In this document: piece by piece, positions 17,270 through 27,441 of the stretch | How the letters are laid out: each line of letters starts with the position of its first letter | Position numbering within the stretch: position 1 is the stretch's first letter | Source of the DNA: CAMTWZ01 sp041749075 | Lineage (GTDB): Bacteria > Bacteroidota > Rhodothermia > Balneolales > HLUCCA01 | Length of the DNA stretch: 64,000 nt | Assembly (NCBI GenBank): GCA_041749075.1 | Contig: JBGTBY010000002.1 | Location: 1-64,000 of the forward strand | Reading direction: 5' to 3' | Notes under the pieces: generated by a model | What the model saw: the letters and a program-made list of their open reading frames with translations, nothing else | The model's database searches: none | What the model was told of the DNA's origin: nothing | Position numbers and translations under genes: made by a program

Positions 17270-18460
17270 GTGAAAACGTATTTAACTTTCGCATCCTTTT
17301 TATTCATCGCGGCTTGCGGTGGCGGCTCCCCTCAAGCAGGTGGTGGTTTTCCCGGTGCCGGCGGACCCGGTCAACGCGCCACATCCGTTGAAGTGAGGGA
17401 TGTGTCCATCGCCCCGATTTCCGATCAGATCCGAGCTTACGGAACCGTCAAATCACAAGACAATGTTCAGGTTACGGCGCAGGTCACCGAGCGCATCGTT
17501 CGCATCAATGCGGATTTGGGCGATCGGGTTCAAGCTGGTCAATCGTTGGCCAAATTGAACGATACCTCGTTCCGCGAACAACTGGCTCGTGATGAAGCCC
17601 AGCTCGAGCAATCCAAAATCGCATTGCAGCGCGACAGCACCAGCCTCGCCCGCGCCACGGACCTCTTCAATCGCGAACTCACGAGCCAGGCTGAGTTCGA
17701 CAACACTCGCGCCGTCGCCGCATCCAGTCGCGCGCAATATCGCTCCGCATTCGCGGCCTACACGTTGTCTGCGCAAAATATGCGGTACACGGAAGTCCGG
17801 GCTCCGGTTACAGGATACATCGCCAAACGGAATCTCGCGGTTGGTGATATCGCAGGTGGCGGACAAGCCATTTTCGAGCTCTCCAATTCCGGTGGATATG
17901 AAGTTCGCCTGTTCCTGACCATGAATGATTGGCAGAATGCCCGCGTGGATCAATCCGTTGAACTTCGCCTGTCCAATGAGGCGCAAGCCGGTGCAACCGG
18001 GGTCATCACCCGCATCGCACCGCAATTGGACGCCACCACCGGACTCGGTGAAGTTGTGATCACCCTAACCCAGCGATCGGCTTCCGTGCAGCCTGGTGCT
18101 TTGGTCGAGGCCCGCATCAACGTGCTCACCAAGACTGGATCCGTCGTGGTTCCGCGCTCCACATTGGTTGAAAATGTGCAAACGGTGATTCAGCCTGAGT
18201 CGAATGTCATCCGATTGTCGCGTACCTACGCCGCGTTCGTCGCCCAAGGAGATTCCGTGGCCGTGCGACGTGAATTGGAACTCGGGATACAGCAGGGCGA
18301 CCGCATCGAAATTCTTTCCGGTCTGCAACCCGGCGACAAACTCATCATCACCGGCCAATCTGGCTTGGAAGATGGCGCGAAGATCCGCATTTCGGGATTG
18401 CCACGCTTCAACGCCGGCGGACAAACCATCGCCACGGATTCCACCGCTTCGCGCCCATGA
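17270..18460 (+). CDS. RND efflux periplasmic adaptor lipoprotein (AcrA/MexA family)
   Basis: 396 residues from the GTG at 17270. This start gives a clean lipoprotein signal (KTYLTFASFLFIAAC, C16) followed by a Gly-rich linker; an in-frame TTG at 17219 would add 17 residues before the signal. The body has the biotinyl-lipoyl-like strand AYGTVKSQDNVQVTAQV, a coiled-coil hairpin with Gln/Ala-rich helices, and the barrel segment EVRAPVTGYIAKRN. It bridges the inner-membrane pump and an outer-membrane channel. Its stop overlaps the first permease start (ATGA). No TolC-like gene is in the window. Confidence 0.92.
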   Translation: MKTYLTFASFLFIAACGGGSPQAGGGFPGAGGPGQRATSVEVRDVSIAPISDQIRAYGTVKSQDNVQVTAQVTERIVRINADLGDRVQAGQSLAKLNDTSFREQLARDEAQLEQSKIALQRDSTSLARATDLFNRELTSQAEFDNTRAVAASSRAQYRSAFAAYTLSAQNMRYTEVRAPVTGYIAKRNLAVGDIAGGGQAIFELSNSGGYEVRLFLTMNDWQNARVDQSVELRLSNEAQAGATGVITRIAPQLDATTGLGEVVITLTQRSASVQPGALVEARINVLTKTGSVVVPRSTLVENVQTVIQPESNVIRLSRTYAAFVAQGDSVAVRRELELGIQQGDRIEILSGLQPGDKLIITGQSGLEDGAKIRISGLPRFNAGGQTIATDSTASRP

Positions 18461-21400
18461 GCCATCTGAGCAAACTAGCGGTCGATCGTCCGGTAACCTT
18501 TATCATGATGACGCTGATCGTGATCGGGTTCGGTATGTTCGGTCTGAGTCGACTGAGCCTGAATCTGTATCCGGATGTGTCGTTTCCGACGATCACCATT
18601 TACACGACCTATGAAGGCGTAGCGCCGGAAGACATCGAAACGTTGATTTCCCGCCCCATCGAAGAGCAAGTGGGATCGGTGAGCGGATTGCAACGCATTC
18701 GGTCGCTGTCCAGCCAAGGGGCGTCGGTCATCAAACTGTATTTTAATTGGGGAACGGATCTGTTCATCGCTGAATCGGATGTGCGCAAGCAGATCGATTT
18801 CGCACGTCGCGCGATTCCGCAGGATGCCGATCAGCCGATCGTGTTCAGCTACGATCCGAACCAGGAACCCATTATTGTACTCACGTTGTCGTCGCCAACC
18901 CGTAGTTCCAGCGAACTTCGCACGGTGGCCACACAACAGTTGGAGCAACGCCTCGAACGCATACCTGGCATCGCCGCAGCTGAAACCGCGGGTGGACTAG
19001 AGCGCCAGATCAACATATGGATGCGCAACGAGCAGATTTTGGCATTCGGATTGGATGTGGCTACGGTGGCAAATCGTCTGCGTCAGGAAAACTTACAAGT
19101 TCCTGCCGGTGAGCTCATTGAAGGACGCATCGTCTATTCACTAAGAACCATCGGCGAATTCAAGAACATCGAACAGATCCGCAATACGATTGTCGGTGTT
19201 CGGAATGATGTCCCCATCATGCTGAAAGATGTGGCGGATGTGGAAGACGGCGTGGCTCAGCCCATCGGAAACGTGCATGTGCGCGGAGAAGAAGGACTCG
19301 TCATCAATTTGTATCGCCAAAGCGATGTGAATGTGGTGACCACGGCTTCGAATGTGCTCACCGAGCTGGATCGCATCCGCGGAATCCTGGCTAGCGACAT
19401 GACGCTCGAGGTGCTCACCAACAAAGCCGAATTCATCAAATTGTCGCTGAATAATCTGTATTCGACGGCAATCCAAGCCATCGTCTTGGTTGTCATCATT
19501 TTGTTGGTCTTCCTGCAAAGTGTGCGCACATCCCTCATTATCGCCATTTCGATTCCGGTGTCAATCGTTGCCACATTTTCGATCATGGATTTTGCGAATG
19601 TGACCTTGAATGTGATTTCCTTATCCGGGCTCACACTAGCGGTAGGACTTGTCGTGGATAATGCGGTCGTCGTGTTGGAAAACATCTTCCGTTACCGCGA
19701 AGACGGGTATGATGGTAAGAAATCCGCTACTCTTGGTGCTCAAGAAGTGGCTGTTCCGGTCATCGTGTCGACCCTTACCACATTGGTCGTGCTATTACCG
19801 GTCTTGTTTGTGCCCGGCATTGCAGGTGTCCTGTTTCAGGATTTGGCGTTGACCGTCTCCTTCGCGTTGGTGATGTCGACCATCGCCGCGCTCACGGTTG
19901 TTCCGTTGCTGGCATCGAAATTTTTCTCGAAAAAAGACAAAGATATCGAAGACCAAAAAGATGTCGTCGAAAAACCAAAGAACAAAGTCGCTCAGAAATT
20001 GGAAGACTTTTTCACGCGGATGGATGTCCGATATCAGGCAGCCCTTCAACGCACGTTGACCAAGAATAAGTTGATCATCGGCGGAAGCGTGGTGATGTTC
20101 TTGCTTTCGCTTCCCTTGTTTTTCACATTGGGAGGCGAGTTTTTCCCTCCGGTGGATGAGAATGTATTCGTGTTGAATGTGAAGCGCGAACCCGGTGTGA
20201 ACTTGTTCGAATTGCAGAATACGATTTATCAAGTGGAGTCGGTGATCGGGCGTACGGTTCCCGAAGCGAGGCTCGTGGTTTCCGATTATGGCGACAAACG
20301 CGGCGTGGAAGGGGCCGACAGTCCGGGCGGGTATCAGGGAACGGTTCGAGTTGAATTGGTGCCACGGAGCGAGCGAAGCCGGAGTCAGTTCGAGATCGCC
20401 GCGGATGTGTTGGTGGCACTACGTGAAGTACCAGGCGCGGAAATCCGCGAAGTGCGGCAAAACCCACTGAACCCGGAAGGCGAGGAAGGACTCATCATCA
20501 ACATTTTCGGATTTGATCTGGCTAAGAAGAAAGATTTGGCGGATGGAATGAAGTCGCAATTGATGCAGGTCTCGGGAGTGGTTAGTGCGACGAGCTCGGC
20601 GGACGCCGGACGTCCCGAGCTTCGCGTGATCATGGATCGCGAACGCATCGCGAGACTGGGACTCTCCACATCATCCGTCGCCCAAACCATCAGCAATTCG
20701 GTTCGTGGATCGGAAGCCACCACGTTTGTGGATCAAGGCGTGGAATACACCATTCTTGTACAATTGGCCGCTGAGAACAAGTCCGATTCGCGATCGATCG
20801 AGGACATTCAAGTCCGCCTCAACGATGGTTCCTACATCCCATTAAGCAGCATCGCCCGTGTGGAGCGCTATCAAGGTCCGTCCAATATTCTGCGGGTCAA
20901 CCAAGAACGTGTGACCGAAATCCAAGCTGATTTCGGTGATGCCGATCTCAAACGGGTGACCAGCGATGCCCGCGCCCAGATCTCCGATGTGGAATGGCCC
21001 GATGGATACCGTTTTGAAATCGGTGGTACCGCAGAAGATCAAGAAGCCAGTTTCCGCTATCTGATGATCGCATTTCTGATTGCAGCCATATTGGCTTATA
21101 TGATCATGGCGTCTCAATTCGAAAGTTTGGTCGAACCCTTCGTCATCATCATGACGATTCCGCTAGCGCTGACCGGTGTTTTGCTGATGTTGTTCTTAAC
21201 GGGTACCGCGGTTTCCGTTACGGCTCTCATCGGACTCATCCTTCTTGCCGGAATTGTGGTGAACAACGGAATTGTGATGATCGATTACATCAAGGTGCTA
21301 CAATCGCGAGGATATTCGCGTTTGGATGCGGTCGTACAAGGCGCCTCGCGCCGATTGCGTCCGATTCTGATGACGGCCGGAACCACGATTCTTTCGATGG

Positions 21401-21606
21401 TACCGCTGGCGCTGGAACTCGGTGCCGGCTCGGAAACATGGTCGCCAATGGCCCGAACGGTTATTGGCGGACTCACATTTTCCACCGCTCTCATGCTCTT
21501 CGTTGTTCCCAGTATCTATTACGTGATCAACGGATTGGTTGAGCGACTCGGATTCGATGCCATTCACAAAACAGATCCATTAGCCGATGAACTACTCGAT
21601 CATTGA
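18457..21606 (+). CDS. RND efflux permease 1 (AcrB/HAE family)
   Basis: 1049 residues with the RND layout: N-terminal span, periplasmic porter loop, a block of spans, second loop, second block. The proton-relay span reads VGLVVDNAVVVLEN with D401-N402, so the second Asp of AcrB (D408) is Asn. The K940 position is N936 (GIVVNNGIVMIDYI). These replacements are common in RND proteins of this broader group but differ from AcrB. Start overlaps the adaptor stop, and its end overlaps permease 2 by 20 nt. Confidence 0.93.
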   Translation: MSHLSKLAVDRPVTFIMMTLIVIGFGMFGLSRLSLNLYPDVSFPTITIYTTYEGVAPEDIETLISRPIEEQVGSVSGLQRIRSLSSQGASVIKLYFNWGTDLFIAESDVRKQIDFARRAIPQDADQPIVFSYDPNQEPIIVLTLSSPTRSSSELRTVATQQLEQRLERIPGIAAAETAGGLERQINIWMRNEQILAFGLDVATVANRLRQENLQVPAGELIEGRIVYSLRTIGEFKNIEQIRNTIVGVRNDVPIMLKDVADVEDGVAQPIGNVHVRGEEGLVINLYRQSDVNVVTTASNVLTELDRIRGILASDMTLEVLTNKAEFIKLSLNNLYSTAIQAIVLVVIILLVFLQSVRTSLIIAISIPVSIVATFSIMDFANVTLNVISLSGLTLAVGLVVDNAVVVLENIFRYREDGYDGKKSATLGAQEVAVPVIVSTLTTLVVLLPVLFVPGIAGVLFQDLALTVSFALVMSTIAALTVVPLLASKFFSKKDKDIEDQKDVVEKPKNKVAQKLEDFFTRMDVRYQAALQRTLTKNKLIIGGSVVMFLLSLPLFFTLGGEFFPPVDENVFVLNVKREPGVNLFELQNTIYQVESVIGRTVPEARLVVSDYGDKRGVEGADSPGGYQGTVRVELVPRSERSRSQFEIAADVLVALREVPGAEIREVRQNPLNPEGEEGLIINIFGFDLAKKKDLADGMKSQLMQVSGVVSATSSADAGRPELRVIMDRERIARLGLSTSSVAQTISNSVRGSEATTFVDQGVEYTILVQLAAENKSDSRSIEDIQVRLNDGSYIPLSSIARVERYQGPSNILRVNQERVTEIQADFGDADLKRVTSDARAQISDVEWPDGYRFEIGGTAEDQEASFRYLMIAFLIAAILAYMIMASQFESLVEPFVIIMTIPLALTGVLLMLFLTGTAVSVTALIGLILLAGIVVNNGIVMIDYIKVLQSRGYSRLDAVVQGASRRLRPILMTAGTTILSMVPLALELGAGSETWSPMARTVIGGLTFSTALMLFVVPSIYYVINGLVERLGFDAIHKTDPLADELLDH

Positions 21607-24600
21607 CCGCATCATGAAGCGGCCAGTAACGGTAACCATGTTGTCGTTATTGGTGATCGGCTTCGGACTCTTCTCGCTTTCCCGCCTGAAAGTCACATTA
21701 TATCCGGCGTTTGACATTCCGGTTGTGGCGATTTCGACCGGCTATCGAAATGTGTCGCCCGAGGATATCCTAAGATTATTGGTTGAGCCCATCGAAGCCG
21801 CGGTCGGATCCATCGATGGTGTGGAAACGGTAGAAGGCAACGCCCGAAAAGGCAGCGCCTTCATTACCCTTCGACTCAAGCCCGGCACCAACGCACGACG
21901 AGTGGAATTGGAAGCGAGAGAACAGCTCGATCGCATCCGGAACAACCTGCCCCGCGAAGCCACGCCTCCAGTCATTTTTCAGTTCGATCCGGAGAATTTC
22001 CCCATCATGAGGATGAGCGTTCAGGCCAGCAACCGTGGCTTGGATGAACTTCGATCCTTATCCATCGAGCTGATCGAACCCTTGATTGAACGCATACCTG
22101 GCGTTGCCTCCGCCGATACTCGTGGTGGTTTGCAACGCACCATTTATGTGGATCTGAATCCGATGCTGATGGGGCAACATCGCCTCGAAACGGCTCAAAT
22201 CGAGACGGCCATCCGTCAAAACAATCAGCAAATTCCGGTAGGGAGCTTGGTCACAGATCGCCTCAGCTACAATGTCCGCGCTCAATCGGTGTATGATGCC
22301 GTCTCAGAAGTCGCCGAAACGATCGTCGTGATGAAGGAAGACGGAAATCCGGTCCGGGTGAAAGATGTCGCTTTTGTGAATGATGGATTTGTGGACATCA
22401 CCTCCCTCGAAGAAGTGAATGGCAAGAACAGTGTGACGATCGATGTGCAGAAGCGCTCCGATGCGAACACACTCGACGTGACCACAGGCGTTGAAGACGC
22501 CATACCCGGCATCTTGGAACGACTTCCGGCCGGTGTGAACGTGCAAGTTCTGACCAATGATGGAAGTTCGATCGAGACGCAGATTTCAAACCTGGCGCAA
22601 TCCGCCCTGATCGCATTGGTTCTTGTGGTCCTTATTCTCTTGATTTTCTTAGGTGGATGGAGATCCTCATCGGTTGTGGCTCTATCCATCCCGATTTCCA
22701 TCACGGCCACATTCGCATGTATGTATGCGCTCGGGTTGACGCTGAATTTCGTATCCATCACCGGACTCGCGCTCGCCGTCGGATTGTTGGTCGATAGTTC
22801 CATCGTGGTGTTGGAAAGCATTGTCGGAAAGCTGGAAGACGGCGTGCCACGCTATCGTGCGATCGTGGATGGCACAAAAGAAGTGATCGGGGCTTTGTGG
22901 GGATCCACTCTCACCACATTGGTCGTGTTCCTTCCATTCCTGTTTGTGACAGGTCAGGTAGCTGTGTTTACTTATGATTTGGCCGTGACCATCTCCCTCG
23001 CCATCACCTTCGCATTCTTGGCATCGTTTATACTAATCCCAGTATTCGCATCCACATTTCTGAAAAATGAGAGTATCGATTCGACCAAAGGCGTGTCGCG
23101 GATGTTTGTGAAGTTGGAAGGAACGTATGCGAGGTCATTGGAGTGGGCCTTGTTGCATAAAAAATATGTTCTTCTATTGATTTTAGGTGTGATGTATGGC
23201 ACCTACTTCTTCAACAGCAAGTTGGAATCCACGTTTTTCCCAAGCACGGATTCGGGTCAGTTGAATCTGAATGTGGAACTTCCCGCAGGTAGCACCTTGG
23301 TTCAGACCGCGGAAACGGTACGGAAAATCGCATCGGATCTGCAGAAAGAACCTGAAGTGGAGACTGTGGTGAGCAGCATAGGTCAGGGCGGATGGCGTGC
23401 TGATTCGAATTATGGGCGCATCACATTGCAATTGGTCAGTGCGGATGACCGAGAAAAAAGCAGTGAAGAAATCGCCATGGAACTTCGTCGACGATTCGAC
23501 ATCCCTGGTGTTCGTATTTCCATTTCTGCAGGAGGCGGATTTGGTGGGGGAGGCGGAGGTGGATTCGGCGGCTTCGGACAAAGCGTGAGAGTAACGCTGA
23601 TCGGGGCCGATACCGACGTGCTGAAAGGCATCACCACAAAAATCGAAGAAGTGATGTTGCAAGATTCATCGGTCATTTCAGTCGATAATCCTCGTGTAAG
23701 CGGCACACCTGAATTGAATTTCCAGCTCGATCGACAGTTGGTGAGCCGTATGGGTTCGAGTATCAGTGAAGTGGCGAATTCATTCAAAACCCAGGCACGT
23801 GGTACTCAAGTCGGATTTTATCGCACCGGCGGACGTGAAGTGCCCATCGAGGTGCGTGTGGATGAAACCTATCGCAGAAGCCTTCGAGATTTGGAGCAGT
23901 TGCAAATCTTACAAGTAGGAGACCAGCGTGTTCCGGTGGCCCAGTTGGGCGTTTTCGAGGCTGTGGAGGGTGTGAACCGCATCACGCGACGCGATCGGGA
24001 AACCATCATGGATGTGAGCATCACCGTGAGCGGAAGTGCTGAAATCCATCGAGCACGCATCACTCGATTGTTGCAGGAAGAGGTGGTATTGCCGGATGGG
24101 TATCGGTTCGAGTTCACAGGTAGCAACCGCGATCAACAGCAAGCCAATCAAAGTCTGATCTGGGCGTTGCTTTCCGGATTGTTACTTACGTACATGGTGA
24201 TGGCCGGTAAGTTCGAAAACTTGACAGATCCGTTCGTCATCATGTTCTCGATTCCATTGGCCTTTTTCGGATCCTATTTCTTTTTCTGGATCACCGGCAC
24301 ACCAACGAGTGTTCCGGCTTACCTCGGGATGATCATCTTGGTTGGAATTGTGATCAACAATGGCATCGTGATGGTAGATTTCATCCATCAGAAATGCGAC
24401 AAAGGACTTTCCGATGTGGAGTATATCACCGAATTGATCAAAGCCTCTAAAGACCGTCTTCGCCCGATATTGCTCACCGCGCTCACCACCATCGGATCGA
24501 TGGTGCCATTGGCCTTGGAATTGGGTACGGGTTCGGAAACATGGAGTCCGTTAGCAAAAGCCGTGATCGGAGGATTGACCTTCTCATCGATTTTCACGTT

Positions 24601-24679
24601 GTATGTGGTACCGGTATTCTTGGTCGGGATCACCAAAAAACGTAGAAAAGCCGTCATTGCGTACCGATTGGCGAGGTAA
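21587..24679 (+). CDS. RND efflux permease 2 (AcrB/HAE family)
   Basis: 1030 residues and clearly diverged from permease 1, so this is not a recent duplicate. The relay motif is VGLLVDSSIVVLES (D403-S404); the AcrB K940 position is N924. A glycine-rich loop (about 649-663) interrupts the second porter domain. Two different permeases behind one adaptor recall MdtBC, which forms mixed trimers, so a hetero-oligomeric pump is likely but inferred. An internal ATG at 21614 is an alternative start that would remove the overlap. Confidence 0.92.
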   Translation: MNYSIIDRIMKRPVTVTMLSLLVIGFGLFSLSRLKVTLYPAFDIPVVAISTGYRNVSPEDILRLLVEPIEAAVGSIDGVETVEGNARKGSAFITLRLKPGTNARRVELEAREQLDRIRNNLPREATPPVIFQFDPENFPIMRMSVQASNRGLDELRSLSIELIEPLIERIPGVASADTRGGLQRTIYVDLNPMLMGQHRLETAQIETAIRQNNQQIPVGSLVTDRLSYNVRAQSVYDAVSEVAETIVVMKEDGNPVRVKDVAFVNDGFVDITSLEEVNGKNSVTIDVQKRSDANTLDVTTGVEDAIPGILERLPAGVNVQVLTNDGSSIETQISNLAQSALIALVLVVLILLIFLGGWRSSSVVALSIPISITATFACMYALGLTLNFVSITGLALAVGLLVDSSIVVLESIVGKLEDGVPRYRAIVDGTKEVIGALWGSTLTTLVVFLPFLFVTGQVAVFTYDLAVTISLAITFAFLASFILIPVFASTFLKNESIDSTKGVSRMFVKLEGTYARSLEWALLHKKYVLLLILGVMYGTYFFNSKLESTFFPSTDSGQLNLNVELPAGSTLVQTAETVRKIASDLQKEPEVETVVSSIGQGGWRADSNYGRITLQLVSADDREKSSEEIAMELRRRFDIPGVRISISAGGGFGGGGGGGFGGFGQSVRVTLIGADTDVLKGITTKIEEVMLQDSSVISVDNPRVSGTPELNFQLDRQLVSRMGSSISEVANSFKTQARGTQVGFYRTGGREVPIEVRVDETYRRSLRDLEQLQILQVGDQRVPVAQLGVFEAVEGVNRITRRDRETIMDVSITVSGSAEIHRARITRLLQEEVVLPDGYRFEFTGSNRDQQQANQSLIWALLSGLLLTYMVMAGKFENLTDPFVIMFSIPLAFFGSYFFFWITGTPTSVPAYLGMIILVGIVINNGIVMVDFIHQKCDKGLSDVEYITELIKASKDRLRPILLTALTTIGSMVPLALELGTGSETWSPLAKAVIGGLTFSSIFTLYVVPVFLVGITKKRRKAVIAYRLAR

Positions 24680-24712
24680 TCCTTCCTATATTCCGAAAAA
24701 CCGTAACCTACT

Positions 24713-25003
24713 ATGAGCCAATTTTCTAAAGGATTCGCATTCGGAATCGTCACAGGAGCACTTACAGGCGCAGCCGTCGCTTTGCTTTATGCTCCGGAAA
24801 AAGGATCGGTTCTTCGCAAACGCTTGTCGTACCAATTGGACAATCTGGTTGATGAGATCTCGGAAACCATCGAGAATCTCAAGCGCTCGGAGCGAGCTCC
24901 GGCATCGGCCAGCAGCAAAGTGGTGGCCGACGCCCAGCAAAAAGCGGAAGATCTGATCCGCGAAGCCGAAGAACTCCTTAAAGCGATCGAGAAGAACAGC
25001 TAA
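24713..25003 (+). CDS. YtxH-domain protein
   Basis: 96 residues. It begins with a Gly/Ala-rich hydrophobic segment (FAFGIVTGALTGAAVALLYAPEKG, about 8-31), the hallmark of YtxH-like proteins, and continues as a charged amphipathic helix likely to form a coiled coil. Probably membrane-associated; the biochemical role of the family is unknown. It sits 33 nt after the efflux operon. Its stop directly abuts the convergent serC stop (25003/25004). Confidence 0.87.
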   Translation: MSQFSKGFAFGIVTGALTGAAVALLYAPEKGSVLRKRLSYQLDNLVDEISETIENLKRSERAPASASSKVVADAQQKAEDLIREAEELLKAIEKNS

Positions 25004-25016
25004 TCAGCCGTTCTTC
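24991..25016. terminator. Possible two-way hairpin over the YtxH/serC stops
   Basis: GAAGAAC (24991-24997) and GTTCTTC (25010-25016) form a 7-bp stem, followed by one mismatch and GC/GC, with loop TAATCA. It covers both convergent stop codons. There is no clean T-tract, so terminator activity is uncertain. Confidence 0.35.
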
Positions 25017-26080
25017 TTGCGGAAGTCGGCCATGAAGGCGACCAACGTATCCACGCCCGCTTCCGGCATGGCGTTGTAGATACTCGCGCGGATGCCACCC
25101 ACACTGCGGTGGCCTTTGAGTCCGTCCAAGTTGTTCGCTTCCGTCTGCTTCACAAAGGCTTTTTCCAAGTCTTCATTCGGCAAGCGGAACGTCACATTCA
25201 TCAACGAACGCGATGCATTTTCCGCGGTCCCGGTGTAGAAATCATCACGGTCGATTTCGGCATACAATTTCCCGGCTTTGCGCTCATTGATCGTTTGGAT
25301 GCCGTCCAATCCACCATTGTTCTCGATCCATTCCAGCACCAGATTCACCAAATACACGCCGAAGGTATTCGGAGTGTTGAACATCGTGCCCACATGGGTG
25401 TTGTAATTCAGAATGGTCGACATCCCTTCTTTGCGGCCTTTAGCCAAGAATTCTTTGTGGATGATCACGATCGTTACGCCCGCCGGACCCGCATTCTTCT
25501 GCGCCCCCGCATAGATCATCCCATATCGGTCGATATCCAACGGACGCGATAGGAAATCCGAGCTCGCATCGCAGACCAGCGGTATGCCATTGGTTTCAGG
25601 CTCTTTGGCGTACTGCGTTCCGAAAATCGTGTTGTTGGATGTGAAATGCACGTACTCTGATCCATCCGCGATCGATATCTCGCCAGCCGATGGAACACGG
25701 GTGTAATTCAATGTCTCGGAAGAAAATCCAGTGTGAACCGTTCCGAACATCTTGGCTTCCTTGATCGCTTTGCGCGCCCATTCACCAGTGTTCAAATAGG
25801 TAGCGGTCTTGCCTACCATAAAATTATATGGCAACATCATGAATTGCAGACTCGCGCCCCCTTGCAAGAACATTACTTCAAAATCATCGCCTAATCCGAG
25901 CAGTGATTTGATACGGGATGTGGCTTGGGCATCGACCTCGATGTATTCGGGTCCGCGATGGCTCAACTCCATGATGGACGAACCCGTGCCTCGGTAATCA
26001 AGAAATTCCTGCTGGGCTTTGAGCAGCACTTCGGTTGGGAGGTTGGATGGGCCGGCAGCGAAATTATAAGAGCGGAACAT
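25004..26080 (-). CDS. serC: Phosphoserine aminotransferase
   Basis: 358 residues, normal for SerC. The N-terminus MFRSYNFAAGPSNLP is characteristic. The PLP-binding lysine is K195 in AGAQKNAGPAG. It converts 3-phosphohydroxypyruvate to phosphoserine in serine synthesis and can act in pyridoxal phosphate synthesis. Its leader contains a 25-bp tandem repeat array that also forms the end of the upstream DUF1015 gene. Confidence 0.96.
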   Translation of the reverse strand: MFRSYNFAAGPSNLPTEVLLKAQQEFLDYRGTGSSIMELSHRGPEYIEVDAQATSRIKSLLGLGDDFEVMFLQGGASLQFMMLPYNFMVGKTATYLNTGEWARKAIKEAKMFGTVHTGFSSETLNYTRVPSAGEISIADGSEYVHFTSNNTIFGTQYAKEPETNGIPLVCDASSDFLSRPLDIDRYGMIYAGAQKNAGPAGVTIVIIHKEFLAKGRKEGMSTILNYNTHVGTMFNTPNTFGVYLVNLVLEWIENNGGLDGIQTINERKAGKLYAEIDRDDFYTGTAENASRSLMNVTFRLPNEDLEKAFVKQTEANNLDGLKGHRSVGGIRASIYNAMPEAGVDTLVAFMADFRKKNG

Positions 26081-26118
26081 GATTGGATTTGTTTATGGAT
26101 GAAATTTGGCGCGCAAAT

Positions 26119-26200
26119 GGCGCATGCAGGGGTGCATCATTGGGGCGCATGCAGGGGCGCATCATTGGGGCGCATGCAGGGGCGCATCATTGATGCGCCC
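26119..26200 (+). repeat. Three 25-bp tandem repeats ending in a palindrome
   Basis: Units start at 26119, 26144 and 26169 with the form GGCGCATGCAGGGG, then CGCATCATTGG (unit 1 has T for C). The last unit runs into a perfect palindrome, GGGCGCATCA/TGATGCGCCC (26180-26200), and GATGCGCCC recurs at 26205. The array spans the 3' end of the DUF1015 gene and the region upstream of serC. Confidence 0.85.
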
Positions 26201-27391
26201 GTACGATGCGCCCATTCGATGAATCAATAATCCAGAGCGTAGTTTCGGTTCGAACCAAGTGGATTTGGGAGGCATGAGCAAGCCCGCATCCGAAACGGCG
26301 ATCAATTCGACGATGCTGGTGGGATGCATGCTGATCGCAAGATCCGCCTTGCCCGAATCAACGAGCCGTTCGAGCTCCTTGGTTCCGCGGATGCCGCCGA
26401 TGAATCCGATTCGGGTATCGGTACGTGGATTTTCAATTCCGAAAACAGGTTCGAGGATGCCATTCTGTAAACGCGACGCATCCAACATATCGTCGGCTTT
26501 CACGCTGGTAGAGGATGGGAGGTCGTGAGTCGTCCATTGTCCAGCGCGATAGACAGAAATGCGTCCGCGGTTGCCGGGAGTTGGACCACTTTCTGGCAAG
26601 GCAGGAAATTGTGTAAGAAACGCATCAACCTGCGCTTGACTGACTGATGTCAGCACGCGATTGTACGGCATGATCCGGAGTTGCTCTTGCGGGAAAATGA
26701 CCGCAGGGAAGAACTTGGCGTCGGGCTCGGTAAGCTTGGTCGCTGCGCGGGATGCGGCTTTGCAACGATGGTGGCCGTCGGCGACATATAAGCGGTCGGC
26801 CTGGGTGAGCATTCGGCCCGGGAGCATCGACGCGGCTCTCCAAATGGTGTGACGTATGCCGTCGTCGGTTGTGAGGTCGTACAGCGGCGTGTGGGCCTCT
26901 TCCGCGCGAAGCGCATCGGCGAAGCCAGCCAAGCGTGGCGCGATGAGCAACACAGGTTCTGCGTGCGCACCTTGTGTGATGATGTGTCGGGTGCGATCGT
27001 CTTCCTTATCCGGACGCGTGAGCTCATGTCTCACGATCAGTCCCGCATCATAATCGTCGGTCGAAACCAAGCAAAACAATCCGATCTGGGAATGGGTACC
27101 CATTACGATTCGATAGATATACCATGTCGGTTCGTCTTCTTGGATGAGGGTGCCATCGGCGCAAAACTGATCCAATACCACACGACCTTTTTCATAAACG
27201 GAATCGGCATGGATGTCGGTGGATGGAGGGAGACCGATTTCGGGGCGAATGACATGGAGGAAACTTCTTGGCTTGCCGGCAGCAAGGACTCGGGCTTCAT
27301 CCGTGTCAATCACATCGTATGGAACACAGGCCACTTCAGAAGTGGTTTCGGGTTTTGGTCTCCAAGCACGGAAAGGGCGGATGCGCAACAT
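26162..27391 (-). CDS. DUF1015 family protein
   Basis: 409 residues from MLRIRPFRAWRPKP, the usual start of DUF1015. The family features VPYDVI, ADGHHRCKAA and FFPAVIFPQEQLRIMPYNR are present, and the motif KSTWFEPKLRSGLLIH marks the expected family end. Function is not established; a kinase-like role has been proposed for some members. The last 17 or so residues (HRMGASYGRINDAPLH...) are encoded by the 25-bp repeats and look like an extension produced by repeat growth. Divergent from the DUF1844 gene. Confidence 0.9.
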   Translation of the reverse strand: MLRIRPFRAWRPKPETTSEVACVPYDVIDTDEARVLAAGKPRSFLHVIRPEIGLPPSTDIHADSVYEKGRVVLDQFCADGTLIQEDEPTWYIYRIVMGTHSQIGLFCLVSTDDYDAGLIVRHELTRPDKEDDRTRHIITQGAHAEPVLLIAPRLAGFADALRAEEAHTPLYDLTTDDGIRHTIWRAASMLPGRMLTQADRLYVADGHHRCKAASRAATKLTEPDAKFFPAVIFPQEQLRIMPYNRVLTSVSQAQVDAFLTQFPALPESGPTPGNRGRISVYRAGQWTTHDLPSSTSVKADDMLDASRLQNGILEPVFGIENPRTDTRIGFIGGIRGTKELERLVDSGKADLAISMHPTSIVELIAVSDAGLLMPPKSTWFEPKLRSGLLIHRMGASYGRINDAPLHAPQ

Positions 27392-27441
27392 ATCTGACTG
27401 TAAGGTACGAACTCCGTATCTTAGCAAAAAAGAAATCACCT

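Noticed and set aside
26119..26200. Short regular repeats resembling a CRISPR array
   Set aside because: The 25-bp units are contiguous with no spacers, and no cas gene is near. It is a tandem repeat.
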